From Puffinus mauretanicus (lineage: Eukaryota > Chordata > Aves > Procellariiformes > Procellariidae): 64,000 bases of DNA. Where the stretch lies: the NCBI GenBank assembly GCA_023333565.1, contig JAJKFH010003504.1, forward strand, positions 3,744,005 to 3,808,004, written 5' to 3'. A model generated the notes under the pieces. It ran no database searches. It was not told the DNA's origin and saw only the letters and a program-made list of their open reading frames with translations. Shown here in pieces: positions 15,403-28,193 of the stretch; the first letter of the stretch is position 1, and each line of letters starts with the position of its first letter. A program made the translations under genes and the position numbers.

Positions 15403-18357
15403 GAAAAACCTTCAACCTGTATTAGTCATAGTATCCTCCCGCATTTAACTGCAACTGGCACAAAGTATTTCTTGAAATAGCCGTAACAACTCGGACACAG
15501 TGGCAATTTTGTACAGAGAGCATTCGATAAGCTGGTGTGAAAAATCACCCAGGAATGCCCAGTGCAAGTACCATCCTTTACAATATTACCAGCTTGCCTT
15601 TAGCAAAAACTTAAAACTAGAGGATCAGCAAAAGCACAGCTTAAAAGTGGATTTCTGTTGTTGCTCCTTCTCTTGCCATAGCAAGTCTCACTCCTCTTTC
15701 TTTCATCCCTCTATGTATCACCGCCACAAAGCATGAAACAATAACAACAAATTTAGTGTATATGGAAAGTGACATTGGAGGGCCCTTGGCCTCAAACATT
15801 ATATTGTGCCATATCTCTGTCAAACTTGGTACCTACTTTGCTGCCTGCCTGTGCCATATATCTTAAAGCAGGCTAATGGCTTTGATTTTTTTAAAATATT
15901 GCAAAGCATGGAGATTTAGTGATATTTTGAATCACTATGACTCCCATCCTGTAAAAAAACACATAAATATCTGGAGTTAAAGCTGACTGAAGAGCACTGG
16001 ATAATTTCTCCATTAGATCCTGAGGGATTTCTTTTTAAGTCCGTGCTTCAGCATTTTTGCATGCTTCTAGACCAAATATTTCAAACTTTAAGAGCACAAC
16101 TTACATGCAGCCTTCACATTGACTGGTTGGAATAAACAAAGATACAGCCAAAATGAACCCAGATTTAGTCTATTTATGTAACCGAAAAACAATTCAACTG
16201 TGAAACTGCTTGGACTACTTTAAAACTGGAAGAAACTTTGTGCTTAGTTGTATTACTAGTTCTCTATCATATACAGAAGCAGAGCATCACCCACCGGAAT
16301 GCCTTTGATCAACTTGTTCGGTTCCGTATTTGTTTAATGTGAACATTATTTCTTAGTAGCTTTAACTATTTCTTAATTGGACTTGAAATACAAATTTAAA
16401 AAAGTATTTCTGAAACAGCAGACATAGGGAAGGGAAGGAGCTGGTGCGTCTGAAAGGAACAGCAACGAGGTCAGCAGGCTCTCAGCTTCATTAGCAGGCT
16501 GTTAAAGTGAACATGGTCATAGCAGCTCTCAGAGGTTTTCTAAAAAACGTCACAAGTTTGGATGTACAAAATTATTGCACTCTTCTTACACTCTTGACTG
16601 TCCTCTGAGCATTTCTATTCATTATCACTGGTCTTTAATGTATGATCACTGCACTGCACTGCATCTGGGAAGACAGATGTACCCTTCCTCCCATACTTTG
16701 CTTTCATACTACTGATGACAAGCATGGCTGTATATTTCTTACTTTAAAACATTATCTCTTCCTTGGTATATGAGGACCTATGTACAATACTTCATAAATG
16801 GCAGATGCACTGAGGACCTAACATCAGCATAGCAAGAAATAAAACACGGAATCTTCATATTTCTGTGTAAACTTTATCCAGATGCAATGGCCGAGAACAG
16901 TTTCTCCAACTCCCATACCCAGGACTTCAATAATACCCTCTCTGTCTCTCTTTCTGGGCTCTTGCTAAATTTCTCTTCATATTAATTGCAACAAAATTCA
17001 TCCTGTCCTTTCCCCGCAAACCCATCATTTTGTTTATCATCTGCTCATTGCTTTAGCTAGAATAGACTCTATGTTTTCTCATCTTTCTTCCACTTGTTGT
17101 ATCTGTAACATTCCCACAAACCAATTCCCATTACGTCAGCCCAGCTCCAGTCCCTTCATCTCTCTTGCCACAATATTCTCATTTCTCATCTTTAGATTGT
17201 ACTTCTCTGCCTCCTTTTCATCCTATCTTTCTTGTCTTATTTTTCAAATTTATACCTTTCCACTCCCTAATGCTCTCTCTATAGCTGGGCCAGATTGCTA
17301 CACCTCTTCCTTCCATCACACTCAAGAACCAGTCCTCAACAGCATCACTCTGCCTTTTGCATCCAGCTGCCTTATCTTATGCTTGAGCTTTACATCATTT
17401 AACCCGTGACCCTCAAGAGCAACTTGTTAATATCAACATTTCCAATTTTGTAAGTACAACACCATACATCAGAAGCCATAGTACAAAACGAGGAAAGCCT
17501 TTGATATAGTGATGCACAGTTTGAATTTCAAACATATCACGTAAAGAAACTTCCATTTTTTATCTGATAAAGGCATAGAAAATGCATTTTGTAGTTCAGC
17601 ATAGGCTAGGATAACTGTCTCTTTGGTGTAGCATTCCAATGACAACATATCAATTTTCCTAAATTTTTGTTTCCCACAAGTTTTGTATCAAATTGGCCCT
17701 AGTCCAGATTAGTGTCTTCCTATCTTGCATATTGAAGGCAGCCTTTGTTTGTTTTGTTTGCAACACAAAAATAATTCCTAATCTAAAGACACGGTGTCTT
17801 CAACTTAAAAGCAACTACTCAACTGTTGAGCTCTTCACAATGAAGTATGCCATAAGTGTTTTGAAACATAAGAGCTATACATCTTACTCATGGGCAGTCA
17901 ATTAATATCATCTACTTTTCCAGATAAAAATAACTGAAGAGATTACATTTCACTTTCCACCTTTTGTTGGAATCTTGGAGTTCCTTTTGATCTCAAATTA
18001 TCCATGAAGAATCATCTTATATGTTCACTACCAATGCATCTCTTACAATCCTAGAAATTTCTTGACTTTAACATGTGCAATCCAAAATAGAACTTGAAAG
18101 GCTCCGTGCTTCTGTGTGGTCCACAGCACTGACTACTGCTACTCTGCTCCAGGGTATTAAAGAAACGTCAGGTCTCAGACTGCAACTAGTTAAAAATTTC
18201 CAAACCCACATGTTCAACAATGTTAGGGCTCAGGCATATTAATTTACTTCTAAAAACTTTGACTTCCAGCAAGAAGCTCAGAGGTTGATTTTAGACTCTG
18301 ATATCAAAACTGAAACTACAGATCCTTTATTCCTATACTTATTTCTAGTTCTTATCT

Positions 18358-18376
18358 AAAAAAAAAAAAAAAAAAT
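18358..18376. repeat. A19 homopolymer tract
   Basis: Nineteen consecutive A residues; the flanking DNA shows no recognisable retroposon. Confidence 0.9.
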
Positions 18377-20566
18377 CCAAGCCCTTAAGTGCATTGTTGT
18401 ATAGCTTCAATTTAGCAGAAAGCTAGTTTAAGAAAGCATTTTTATTTGATTTTTCCATAGAGCATACAGCTTATTTTTAGTCTGTCATTTTATTGTGTAA
18501 GCAGCAAGGAAATGCAACCGGGGAGTTCAAGTTCACATAAATCTATAATCACTGACTTATTTAAAATTAGCCAGGACACTTATTCATACGTTTCTAGTAG
18601 CTCCAGATTAGAAATCAATAAAAATGTCACCTTTAGAACAAGAGTCCTTAGACCCACTGCATTTCACTCACTGAACTGAGAAACAGCAGCTATGCATAAA
18701 GACTTTAATACACCTTTCCCCCTTTCACTAAGTAAATTCATCTCCGAGGACAAATTGTCACGCATTGCCAACAGAACAATAGATGTAAAATTTTCTGATT
18801 TAAAAGCCCTAATATGGCTATAAAAATTCACTGCAGCAATAGTCATGATAATTACTTATAATAACCAATAAACCTAATTACAATTACATCCTGTCTGTCT
18901 AACCAGGCAAAGACACACATGAAGAATCAAACAAAAAGCCTCAATTATTATTGCTCAGGCTGCAAAACATAGTGTAGCAAAACGTGAAACAAAACAAAGG
19001 AATACATTTAGTTCAATGAATATCTTAATAGGTCCTGACACTAGTTTTACAGAAGGCAAGAAATGCAGTGTAATTTCACAATCTAGCTGCCATCACTAGT
19101 GATTAAAATTTGCCAGCTTTCAGAATGGGGCATGCTGCAATCTAACGATGACAGAAAAAAACGTTTTAAAGGCTTAGTAAATTTCTAAGTGAATCTTACC
19201 GAAGCATATAAAGTTCTAAACCAAAGACAAGCAACACAAATAGGGAAACACAGTGATTACATGGCTTGCTAACAAGGTAAGTATGTCATAATCAAGGGCA
19301 GTTTACAAAGCAAACTCTGGTAGCCCTGAGTTCACCAAAGATTTGTGACTAAAATAAACCATTATGCTGAAGAGAATATCCATTGCATTGAACGGCGTCA
19401 ATAAAATGTAACCGCATCAGTTCACTCTTCCCTTACAACACTATCCAACATCATGTGAACTGTGTGGCATCACAGCTTCAGAGCCGTGAACGTGATGATA
19501 GCTTTCTCAGAATTGGGATAATCAGAGGTGCTGCTATTTAAGCACATCTATTTCACCCTTCTCTTGAAAAGTCCATCCCAAATGAATGATGACATGTCCA
19601 ACTAATTATCACCATTTTTATAACCTATGTTTCTTGAACGAGGAGTTTCTACACAGTTGCTCTTTTGAATTCAAGGAAAACTTCAAACCTTTCAAGGTTA
19701 ACGTATCCTTGTAGGAATCCAACTTTGTTCCCACGTGTTATTGAGGGTCTGAACATCTAATTAATTAAATTTCAAGAATGGGATTTTTCATCTTTCCAAA
19801 TTAGAAAAAAAACTTCACAAAGAAAAGGAATCCTAAAGGCTACTGTATGAACCATCCAAGTCAAGTAGCTAAAAAAGTTAAAATGGTACTTGACAATAAT
19901 AAAATTAATGGCAAGAATCAATTTCTTCTCTTCTGAAGACCGTAAGCTCCACTCATGAGTCTGTCTGTAATGACAGGCAGTTATGATTACAGAATAACCC
20001 AAGAAACAATTTCTGCCTAAAAGAAATTGTTAAGTGCCAGAATTTGAGAGAGAAGGCTGTAATGGGTTTGGCAAATGCATATAGGGAGTTTCCAGGACAT
20101 TTACCTGCTAGCAAACATATGATGTCACCTCCTTCCAAAAGCCCCCCCTCCCAAAATCTTCAGAATTACAAGAGTCACCATCAATGACTTTACAAGGATG
20201 GAAGAGAAGGTATCAATTTTATCACCCTAGTCTGTACTGCAATACATTGCCTTTGTCTCATCACTTTTACTCACGAATCTTTTCATCATCATCAGAGAGT
20301 TCTACACTTGCACGACTCTTTTGAGGCCCCAGCAAATTGTTACAGTAGTCTGGAACACAACTCTTAGGTCGTTTCCTTTTTTTGTAGTTTCCATGACAAC
20401 TCAAACTTTATAAAAACATCAGATAATTCTTTTGGCGTTATAAAATCAGTTCTAAAAGAGTATGATCATCTAACAGAAGTATTACATATTTAGAAAAAGT
20501 TCATGCACAAAGCGTCATTTAGATAAATTCACTACTGTTATATATTTGAATGAGATTATAAGGAAT

Positions 20567-20571
20567 ATGAC
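20567..20571. repeat. Target-site duplication, left (ATGAC)
   Basis: ATGAC stands immediately left of the LTR terminus TGTCGTGG and is repeated at 21088-21092 immediately after the other terminus. A 5-bp duplication is typical of ERVL-type (class III) elements. Confidence 0.85.
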
Positions 20572-20701
20572 TGTCGTGGTTTAACCTGGCGGGCAGCCAA
20601 ACACCACGCAGCCGCCCACTCACTCCCCCCACCCCCAGCGGGACGGGGAGAGAATTGGAAGGGTAAGAGTGAGAAAAACTCGTGGGTTGAGATAAAGACA
20701 G

Positions 20702-20707
20702 TTTAAT
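20702..20707 (-). terminator. LTR polyadenylation signal ATTAAA
   Basis: The minus strand reads TTCTATTAAACTGTC, inside the block shared with the 53135-53720 LTR, where the equivalent is the degenerate GTTAAA. It lies in the 3' half of the LTR, as expected for an R-region signal. Confidence 0.6.
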
Positions 20708-20854
20708 AGAACAGAAAAAGGGAAAATAATAATGATAATGATAAAATATACAAAATGAGTGATGTACAATGCAATTGCTCACCACCTGCGCTGACCGATA
20801 ACCAAGTAGCGATCGCTACTTCCTGGATCACGCCTACCATTCATATACTGAGCA

Positions 20855-20862
20855 TGACGTCA
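20855..20862. promoter_or_regulatory. Palindromic CRE (TGACGTCA) in LTR U3
   Basis: This is a perfect CREB/ATF site just upstream of the TATA-like element of the solo LTR. The same octamer, followed by TGCTCAG, is kept at the same relative place in the other LTR (53385-53392), although much of the surrounding U3 differs. Function is inferred. Confidence 0.6.
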
Positions 20863-21087
20863 CATGGTATGGAATACCCCATTGGCCAGCTGGGCTGGCT
20901 GTCCTGATCATGTTCCCTCCCATCTTGTGTACCTAGCTCAGTCAGTAGGCACAGGAGCTGTCCTTGGACTAGGAGGGCACTTAGCAACAACTGAAAACAT
21001 CAGTGTGTGATCAACATTCTCCTCATACTAAATCCAAAACACAGCACTAAGAAGAAATTTAACCCTATCCCAGCCGAAACCAGGACA

Positions 21088-21092
21088 ATGAC
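21088..21092. repeat. Target-site duplication, right (ATGAC)
   Basis: Partner of the ATGAC at 20567-20571; it follows the terminal CCAGGACA of the LTR directly. Confidence 0.85.
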
Positions 21093-21530
21093 ACAAAAAA
21101 TTTAAATCTGTACAACCACATGGTAAAAATGTTTCCATGTGCAATATTTGATATCAGTTTGAGAAACAATTAATTATAAAACTAAAGTATATGGTGTTGG
21201 ATTACTCATCTGCAAAAAAAGTACCAGATGCCATTTTACTATGAAGGGGATATACAAAATTACCCATTTTTCTGGGGCTAAGATACATGAAATTTTGAGC
21301 ATAGCACAATGAAATACATTTCAGTCTCTGCTTTACAGCTATTTCGAAAAGACCTATAGTCACAATTTGTTCTTAAGATAATTTTATTTACCTAATAACA
21401 TATAATTCTTGAAGAAAAAGAAAAATCCTGGAAGCGTTAAAAAGGCAATGAATCTCAGCATCAATTTTAAACAAGCTACATTTCCAATGCATCTTACATA
21501 TTTTTATTCTTGAAATAAAGGATTACTTAC

Positions 21531-21564
21531 TTGATTGGCCATGTAAATTGTGAGGAGACCCCTC
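21531..21564 (-). CDS. TMEM135: TMEM135 34-nt microexon (about residues 121-132)
   Basis: A 34-nt exon lies between acceptor TTCTGTTCATAG|GAGGGG and a consensus donor CAA|GTAAGT on the minus strand. The first G completes AGG (Arg) after AG from the 41901-41993 exon, giving ...ERKSRRGLLTIYMANQ across the junction. This is the next conserved block of TMEM135; I recall Leu at the last position in the human protein, so Gln here is a possible one-base difference. The exon ends in phase 0. Because 34 is not a multiple of three, skipping it would shift the frame. A candidate branch site (CTAAT) lies about 30 nt upstream of the acceptor. The following exon, expected to begin near ATETLFR, was not found below this position, so it is probably outside the window. 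Confidence 0.9.
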
Positions 21565-24107
21565 CTATGAACAGAAATGATAAAATTAGTGAATGAATTA
21601 AACATTTTTTGCAAACTGAAGAAAAACACTTTAAGCATTAAGAATATTTTATTAAAGAAGAGAGTTTAAAAAACAGATTATTGATGGCGATGAATCATTA
21701 CCACCCTATAGAAAAATAAGCATGAAGCCAAAAATAGCACCTTGATAGCATGGTATCCAAAGTGGTGAGGAATTACATGAACCAAGTTATATATAGCAAC
21801 TTGCTATTGCACGAGTCCTGAAGCCTTCATGAAGGGGCAAGGCACCTTGGATTACACAGCACTTAACACAAAATAAAAGCCTACACACAAGCTGGTAACG
21901 TAAGCATACAAACCATGGCCAAAGCCCAAGTTAAATTGTGAATTTACAGAAAAATGCATGTGTGTAAGCTTCTGTTTTGTGATCAGTGCTATGTGACTCA
22001 AGGCACCTTAGCCCTCCTGCTTACATTATCATGAAGTGCTTTCTATCGAGGCCGATGATGCAGAAATCTTGGCTCAAACCAGTATGCCCTGCCTTTTCTA
22101 GCTGAGAGTCATAACACCAACAGTGCCCTGGCACAGCCACCCCTATTTTCTCTTCTAACCTTCATCTAATTTTTTTTTTTCTTTTTTTCCCCTTTTTATT
22201 TTCGGATCTGTCCTTATGTCTCAGCCCATAGCTCACACTGCTATTTAGATAGGAAAAGTATAAACTTGAGCTCACGCTTTCACGCTTTTGCTGATGCTAC
22301 TGCGGTACAAGACCAAAACTGAGCTCTTGACTACGCAGATGTGACCTGCTCCAGTAACAGACTGTATGAGACATCACTGTAGGGTCCAGATGAAAAAAAA
22401 TACAGTTATTTTCTGTGCATCATTCATAAGTCACCATTGGTCTTGAGAAAGTGGAAAACCTTACCACTGCGGATTTGCTTTGCCCTCATTGCTTCCTCCT
22501 CTTCCGCAAAGATTAGCTTAGACACTATGGCCAAAGGTTGGAAAACTCAGTTTCAGTATTTCTTACTGGAATGCTGTTTTTAACTTCTTGATTTTACTGT
22601 CCCCCTTGTAGTATTTGGGATTTTTCTTATTGTCCCCACTTCTGTTACACACAAAACTTGAAAATAACATAGAAGGCACCACATGTTTAACCATTACAGT
22701 TTCTCAATGGGGAACTGAGTTTATAACCTGATCTCATCTTTGCCTTCACATCATTCAGGATTTTTTTATATCGCTACTACATTCATAACAGAAGGTCCAA
22801 CTCAGGCTTGTATGTTCCATTTTGACATGAGACTAAGTTTTCAAGCATTCATAGAGTGCTTAAGAGAATGGTAGGTTAACTGAACATATCTTGCTAGGAC
22901 ATCAGTGGAAGAAGCAAGCAAAACAAAATCACAGGTAGCAGGAAACAGAGAAATTCCTATTGCATAGTTCCCAGGCTTCAACCATCTGAAAAAAAGTTTA
23001 TTCAGTATTTTCCGACCCCATGTTTAGATGTTTATAACTTTACCAAGTTACACATCCAGATCAAGGTTTTTCACAGCAGATATCTAAGGTACAGGGATAT
23101 AATCCACTTAAAAGTTTTAGTGCTTTCACATCACATTGAATTTGTGGGAAGCAACAATGCACCGTACTGAGTTCCACAAGTTGCTCTCTATTGACAGGTA
23201 AGATTCAAATTTGGCTTAAGTTCAAAACTTTAACTAGCAAAATCAGTTTGGGTTTTGTTTTGTTTTGTTTTTTAAAGCAGAGTTATGAATCTGCTCTCTG
23301 TATACCTTCTCCACCTAGTACCACTCTGTGCCAGGTATTAGAAACAAGACTCTAGCATGGAAAGCTAAGAAAAAAAAAGCCTGAATCTAAAGATTTGGTG
23401 AGGATGAGGCACACAAGAAACAAAAAGACCACAGATAAGGAATAGGGTCTGTAAAGGTTAAAGCAAACAGACCTCTACAACTTGTAATAAAGCATCAAAA
23501 TACTGCATGATGTTTCTGACCAGGAAGGGGTGAAAATTCATCTCATGTAATAGATGAATTCAACTCTCAAGCTGGTCTGTAAACAATCTCCTAGTCTTTC
23601 AGCCGATTAGCTCAGACGATAAAATAATATTGGTGTCCTGATCCTCCTGATTACCAAATTGGCAGCCAATACAGTTCTGTGTACTGTAAATTTTATTTTA
23701 ATTTGTTCTTGTGGGGAAAAATACTGGATTTCATGTTTCTTGGATGATTTTTGTTTTATCCGTGCAATAGCGTTAAAAGTTTAGGATAAACATCCAAACA
23801 CTCAGCTGTTTGCAAACACAGAATTAAATTTACCCATGAGAGCTAACCTGGTAACTCAATACACTTTGAATATTCTGGAAAATACAAGAACTTCAATAAC
23901 ATCCTGCAGTAACACACTTACCTGCGAGAAGTTACCACAAGCTACTGAGTGACAGACGCAGCTTTAAGAGTATAGTGTGTGCATTCACAATTGTATGACA
24001 TATAGCATGCACAAAACAGCATGACTATTTTATGGGCACATAATTTACTTGGTGGATTCTCTCCTTCAGTTTCCATGTCACACAGGCCTGGCCTTTTAGC
24101 CATCCAC

Positions 24108-24130
24108 TTTTTTTTAAAAAAAAAAAAAAA
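24108..24130. repeat. T8A15 tract
   Basis: A run of eight T followed by fifteen A, just before the CpG-enriched patch. Confidence 0.9.
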
Positions 24131-24237
24131 GGTACTAAAAAACTAAGAATTTGATCTAACAAAGTTTTAGCTTCTATTGTGGTCCCTTTTGGCTAAGTGT
24201 AAAATGCAACTCACCAACTGCAAAGACAAAGAAAGGA

Positions 24238-24640
24238 AAAGGGGCTACGGAAGAGGAAGGAAAGAAATCAGAAGCTGCAGTGCTGCTGCAGCGAGACCGA
24301 TGCGAGAAGTAGGTGGTCGGGAGGAGGGAAAACGTGCAGACAACGAATGTGCACAAGGAAGTAACTTCCGGAGCTGAAAATACAGCAAGTTGCTAGATGA
24401 CATCATCTGAAACTGCCCGCGGCAAGTCCAAAGTCCGTCTCTATCTGCTGCTGTACAAGGCCCTGGCTAACTCCAAGCAGAAAGTTTTCTTTCTCCAAAT
24501 TAATTCTGTGACTGTTTTAAAAATAAATAGCCCCATGTTTCTGAGGGAGGGGGAGAGACGGCGGGAAAGGGACTCTTCCTGGCCCTGTGCAAATGTAATC
24601 CCACAAGCCCAACCCAACCCCGAACCCGACTGTTAAAGCG
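24238..24640. promoter_or_regulatory. CpG-enriched island-like patch in intron
   Basis: This 400-bp stretch holds well over a dozen CpG dinucleotides (for example in GAGACCGATGCGAG, CCCGCGG, GACGGCGGG, CCCGAACCCGAC), while the DNA on either side has almost none. It contains ACTTCCGG at 24364-24371, which on the minus strand is the ETS core CCGGAAGT, and an AGATGACATCATCT quasi-palindrome at 24396-24409. This could be an intronic promoter or enhancer, or a GC-rich repeat that I do not recognise. No convincing exon was seen in it. Confidence 0.4.
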
Positions 24641-25920
24641 GGTGGAAGTTCAGAAAATGCTGCACTATTTTGTAGCAATGACAGCTGATGGAAAACAGGA
24701 CAGAAAGATGGAGGTCGGCCAAGCAAAAGGGTCACTGGTGCAACCCCAGGACTGTATTAAAACTGCAGCTGGTAAATAAGAGAGGAATATAATTGGGAAA
24801 TGGTATTACAAGAGCGGGAAATAATTAAACAACAAAAATAATTAGTCAGCCATGTCTAACCACCTGCTTTGGGGAGGTTTAAAGATACTAATAAATGGCT
24901 ACCATTTCCCCCCCTCAAAGTCCATGAACCAGCGTTGAACGTTAATCTCAGGAGCACCAACATCAGCAGGTAGTTACACCAGCGATGGTCCAGCCAGGTC
25001 ACTACAGGAAAGCCCAAGCAGAAGCACACAAATCCTTACCGCCCCTTCCTCCTCCATCGTCTCTGTCTCACGCCATTTTCTTCCAGAGGCCGCTCTCATC
25101 AAGAGATCTTCATCTCATCTCATCTTCCCACTGCCTCCCTCTCACCTCTTCATCTGATAATACCTCCCACACCCTTTCTAATGACATATGTGTTCTTTAA
25201 TTCGGGAGGGAAAAACACAAGCTAGCGGCAAAATTCACGAGCAACAGACCAAGGCTGAACTAGGACAAGGACAGAAGTCAGCATCCAAGAGAGCTGCATC
25301 TGTGGGACAAGAGATAGGATGGCACGTCCTGGTCCATCCAGCCAGTCTGTTGTGTTAAATTAAAGAACCAAAGAAAAACTGTTCTGAAAAAGTCTTAACA
25401 AGACTTAACAAGGAGGATTGCACGAAAGCAATCACATTTTTTAATTATCCTTTAATTCAAGTACCAAAGAACAGTAGTGTTTAGCATACTTTTCGTTTTG
25501 TTTCTCCTTTTTTTTTTCCCCAGTTCACACTTGCATATGAATTTTCTTGTATGCTTGTTAGAGAACTGAGCAGACAATGTCTCAGAGTTTAGTTATTCAG
25601 CACAGGTCATGCCATCTGTGGTTGAACAATTCCAATCTCACGGATTCCACTTTTAATGTTTAAATTACAACAGATCACAGGCTTCCAGAAGATAATTCTC
25701 TTGTTCATTTATACCTTCCTCAAAGAAAAGTTTCACTTGATAAAATTTGCTTTTCGGACAACGTGGTAATGTTCAGACCAAATTCTAACAGCAATAGCTC
25801 TTAAACTATGGCCTATAAACCTCAACAGAGAACCACATATTTTTGTGATTGCACTGCCCAGAGGAAAGAGTCTAAAATAACTGTTAAAAAAACCAAAAAG
25901 CTATAGGATAAAAATAGCAA

Positions 25921-26314
25921 GGAAGCCTAGCAGTGTACTGGGCTGTATTACCAGAAGTGTAGGTAGGAGGTCAAGGGAAATGATTAATCCCCTTTACTTG
26001 GCACTCACAGACTACTGCGCCTGGTTTTGGTCCCCAATACGAAACAGGCATTGATCAGCTGGCGGGGAGGACCGCGAGCATGGCCGGGGACATTTTGACT
26101 TGACCTGAGGAAACAGCACTTTCTCCATGAAGACAGCCAAGCATCGGAACAGGGACCCAGAGGGGTTGTCGGACCTCTGTCCTCAGAGGTTTGCAAGGCT
26201 GACCGGACAAATCCCTAAGCAAACTGGTCTGAACCCAGTGCTGGTCCTGCTCCGAGCAGAAGGCTGCACTAGCTGACTTCCTAAGGCTCACCTGAACAAT
26301 TCTATTACTCTATC
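25921..26314 (+). mobile_element. Old CR1 LINE 3' fragment with internal deletion
   Basis: The sequence follows the CR1 ORF2 tail in degraded form. CTAGCAGTGTACTGGGCTG, AGGTCAAGGGAAATGAT and TACTTGGCACTC parallel the CR1 segment GGTCGAGGGAGGTGATTCTG...TACTCTGCTCTG seen at 59161. After a gap that removes the middle of the C-terminal domain come AAGCATCGGAACAGGGACCC (compare AAACACTGGCACAGGTTGCC) and CTGCTCCGAGCAGAAGGCTGCACTA. It closes with CAATTCTATTACTCTATC, a decayed octamer end, followed by an A14 run. Frames are broken throughout. It belongs to a different and older subfamily than the 30836 and 55309 copies. Confidence 0.8.
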
Positions 26315-27218
26315 AAAAAAAAAAAAAAGGTAGAAAGCAACTTCAAAATATCATAATTTTTTCCACAGATTATATAATCAGTGATAAATAATCTGGCTTC
26401 CTAACTAATATAAAACTCAAACTTTTCTTTAATGAATTAGCCACTTCTTTAAAAAGATCAAATTTGTCTAAGTATTTCCAATGAAGTCACCACAACCACT
26501 GATAAGTTATTCTGATGCTACTTACCTTTACAATTTGCACCCTATTTTAGACAAGAATCTGTCCGGTCACTGAAACTGGTTACATCTTTACCTCCACTGT
26601 AACTCTACAGTCCAACCAAGCTACGCACATACCATTTCTTAAACAAAAACTGAGCTCCTTCAGTTTTTCCACAATGTATGATTTTAATCATACTCATGGC
26701 TCTTTACCGAAACTATCCCAATTTTTCAGAACTCACCTTCAAGGACTTAAAATGAAAATACAGGAAATAAAAAACAGTTTAAAGATTCCCTATTCTTCGT
26801 TTAATCAACAGTATTTTAAAGTCAAAGAAATCACTAAGTGCCACTCTCAGACTTTTAATGCATCTGCCTGTGAGCAAGGTATTTATATTTTCATGTTAAG
26901 TACTGTAAATTCTGCAAAACTTATTTGATTGAGGCCGAAGTCCAATTCCCCTTACACATGAGTTAAAAATCCCATTCATGCCAATGGAAGCAGTGTCAAC
27001 TGTCCAAATCGGTATGCCAACATATTGTTTGTGGAACAGTTTCCTAAAGAATGTTTTCTTGCTTAGCTTGACACGTTATAAAATTCAAAGAATAACTTTA
27101 CTTTCACAAGTAGCATGAGCTTTTGCTTCATATAATAGCAAATCATACAAAATACCAATTTTTAAAATACAATCAAGATGTTTTTTCCTATGAAACTCAC
27201 TGCCAGTTCTCTCTCCTT

Positions 27219-27262
27219 ATTTATGGTTTTCCTTCAATATATTTATGGTTTTCCTTAAATAT
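27219..27262. repeat. 22-bp tandem duplication
   Basis: Two adjacent copies of ATTTATGGTTTTCCTT followed by MAATAT; the only difference is C versus A at one position. Confidence 0.9.
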
Positions 27263-28193
27263 AGAGTTGTTGCTAAGCTAAAAAAAAAGCAACAAAAAAG
27301 GAAAAAAAAAAACCCACAACCTTGCCTGAAGGTGGGATGAATCCTTAGAACACGCTTATGTTCATGGCAATTTTACCAGAAATTAACTATTGCAACCACA
27401 GCAGCACTCAAAAAAAATTTTCAACAGAAAGCAAACACCTTCTCTTTCTCTAATCAAGCAAAGAAGAAAGGTAGGCACCTGCCATTTTTAAGCTATTTCT
27501 CTCCCAATATTCATTCCTCCTTATGAATATTTATTTCTTTTGTATATTTTGCCTTGCCCTGTCCATCTTATATGTCTAATACACAGCACTCCAGTCCTCG
27601 CAGTTTTCTCATCAAGAACTTTTTTTGGCAATATGAAGTTTAAAGCATTGTTGTCTCTATTGCCTTGTTTTAGTTAAACCACAAAGCCTTCTGAGTAGAC
27701 ATCCTGAAATCTAAACATTCACTGCAATTAATTAAACATAATTGAACTGCTATAATTGCATTTTTTTACCAGTCTTGTGTTTTTTATGATCACATTTTTT
27801 TTCTTGCTCAAAACTAAAGGGGAAATAAGTGACCAAGTCAGAAATAACAGGAAATAACTACAGCAAGATGAATACCACTATGTACAAAATTCACATAAAC
27901 TGACTAAACAGGCACCTCTTTCAGTGAGAATAGCTCTAGGTGTGAGCTGTAACAGTGAGCCACTAAATTCATACCACAGGGCGAGGTACACACTGGGGCA
28001 AGCACACCCAGGCCCATACCCTGCTGCAGCTCTTGTAACCCAGCGTACAGCAGCAGTTAGGAGTAGAGATGGCTACAAGGAGCCTGAAGATGGATAAAGC
28101 AGCATGTAAAAAATCTTTATGCATGCAATTAAGCGAACACGTTCTGTGATTAAACAGCCTCACTGTTTCTCCATGTATATAGTAAATTTAAAC

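Larger units (their letters stand above)
20572..21087 (-). mobile_element. Solo LTR of an avian endogenous retrovirus (probably ERVL-like)
   Basis: A 516-bp element, read on the minus strand, begins TGTCCTGGTTTCGGCTGGGA and ends in GGTTAAACCACGACA. It has TG...CA ends and is flanked by a perfect 5-bp duplication (ATGAC). Within it are a CRE palindrome at 20855-20862, a TATA-like TATATGAA about 15 bases downstream, and ATTAAA (complement of 20702-20707) followed by CTGTCTTTATCTCAACCCAC, which suits a polyadenylation region. No internal retroviral genes adjoin it, so it is a solo LTR left by recombination. The 53135-53720 element is a relative in the opposite orientation. Family assignment is by resemblance and duplication length only. 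Confidence 0.9.
1..21530 (-). other. TMEM135: TMEM135 intron, partial, after the microexon
   Basis: AT-rich DNA with no exon that I can support. It holds one short CR1 3' end (14171-14400), a solo LTR (20572-21087), a short (CA)7 at 13019-13032, a GACA/GAAA-rich purine stretch at about 7222-7268 and A-runs at 15386-15402 and 18358-18376. Less AT-rich patches at about 1160-1460, 3180-3370, 10430-11200 and 13200-13620 may be decayed repeats or conserved non-coding DNA; I recognise nothing specific in them. The longest open frames here (for example 2712-3083) have no recognisable domain. Confidence 0.75.

Noticed and set aside
20275..20405. A coding exon with a KKRKRPK basic stretch and an acidic ELSDDDEK end
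   Set aside because: The open frame is only 43 codons, the 3' splice site is poor and its phase does not fit TMEM135; I recognise no protein. It is kept only as a low-interest finding.
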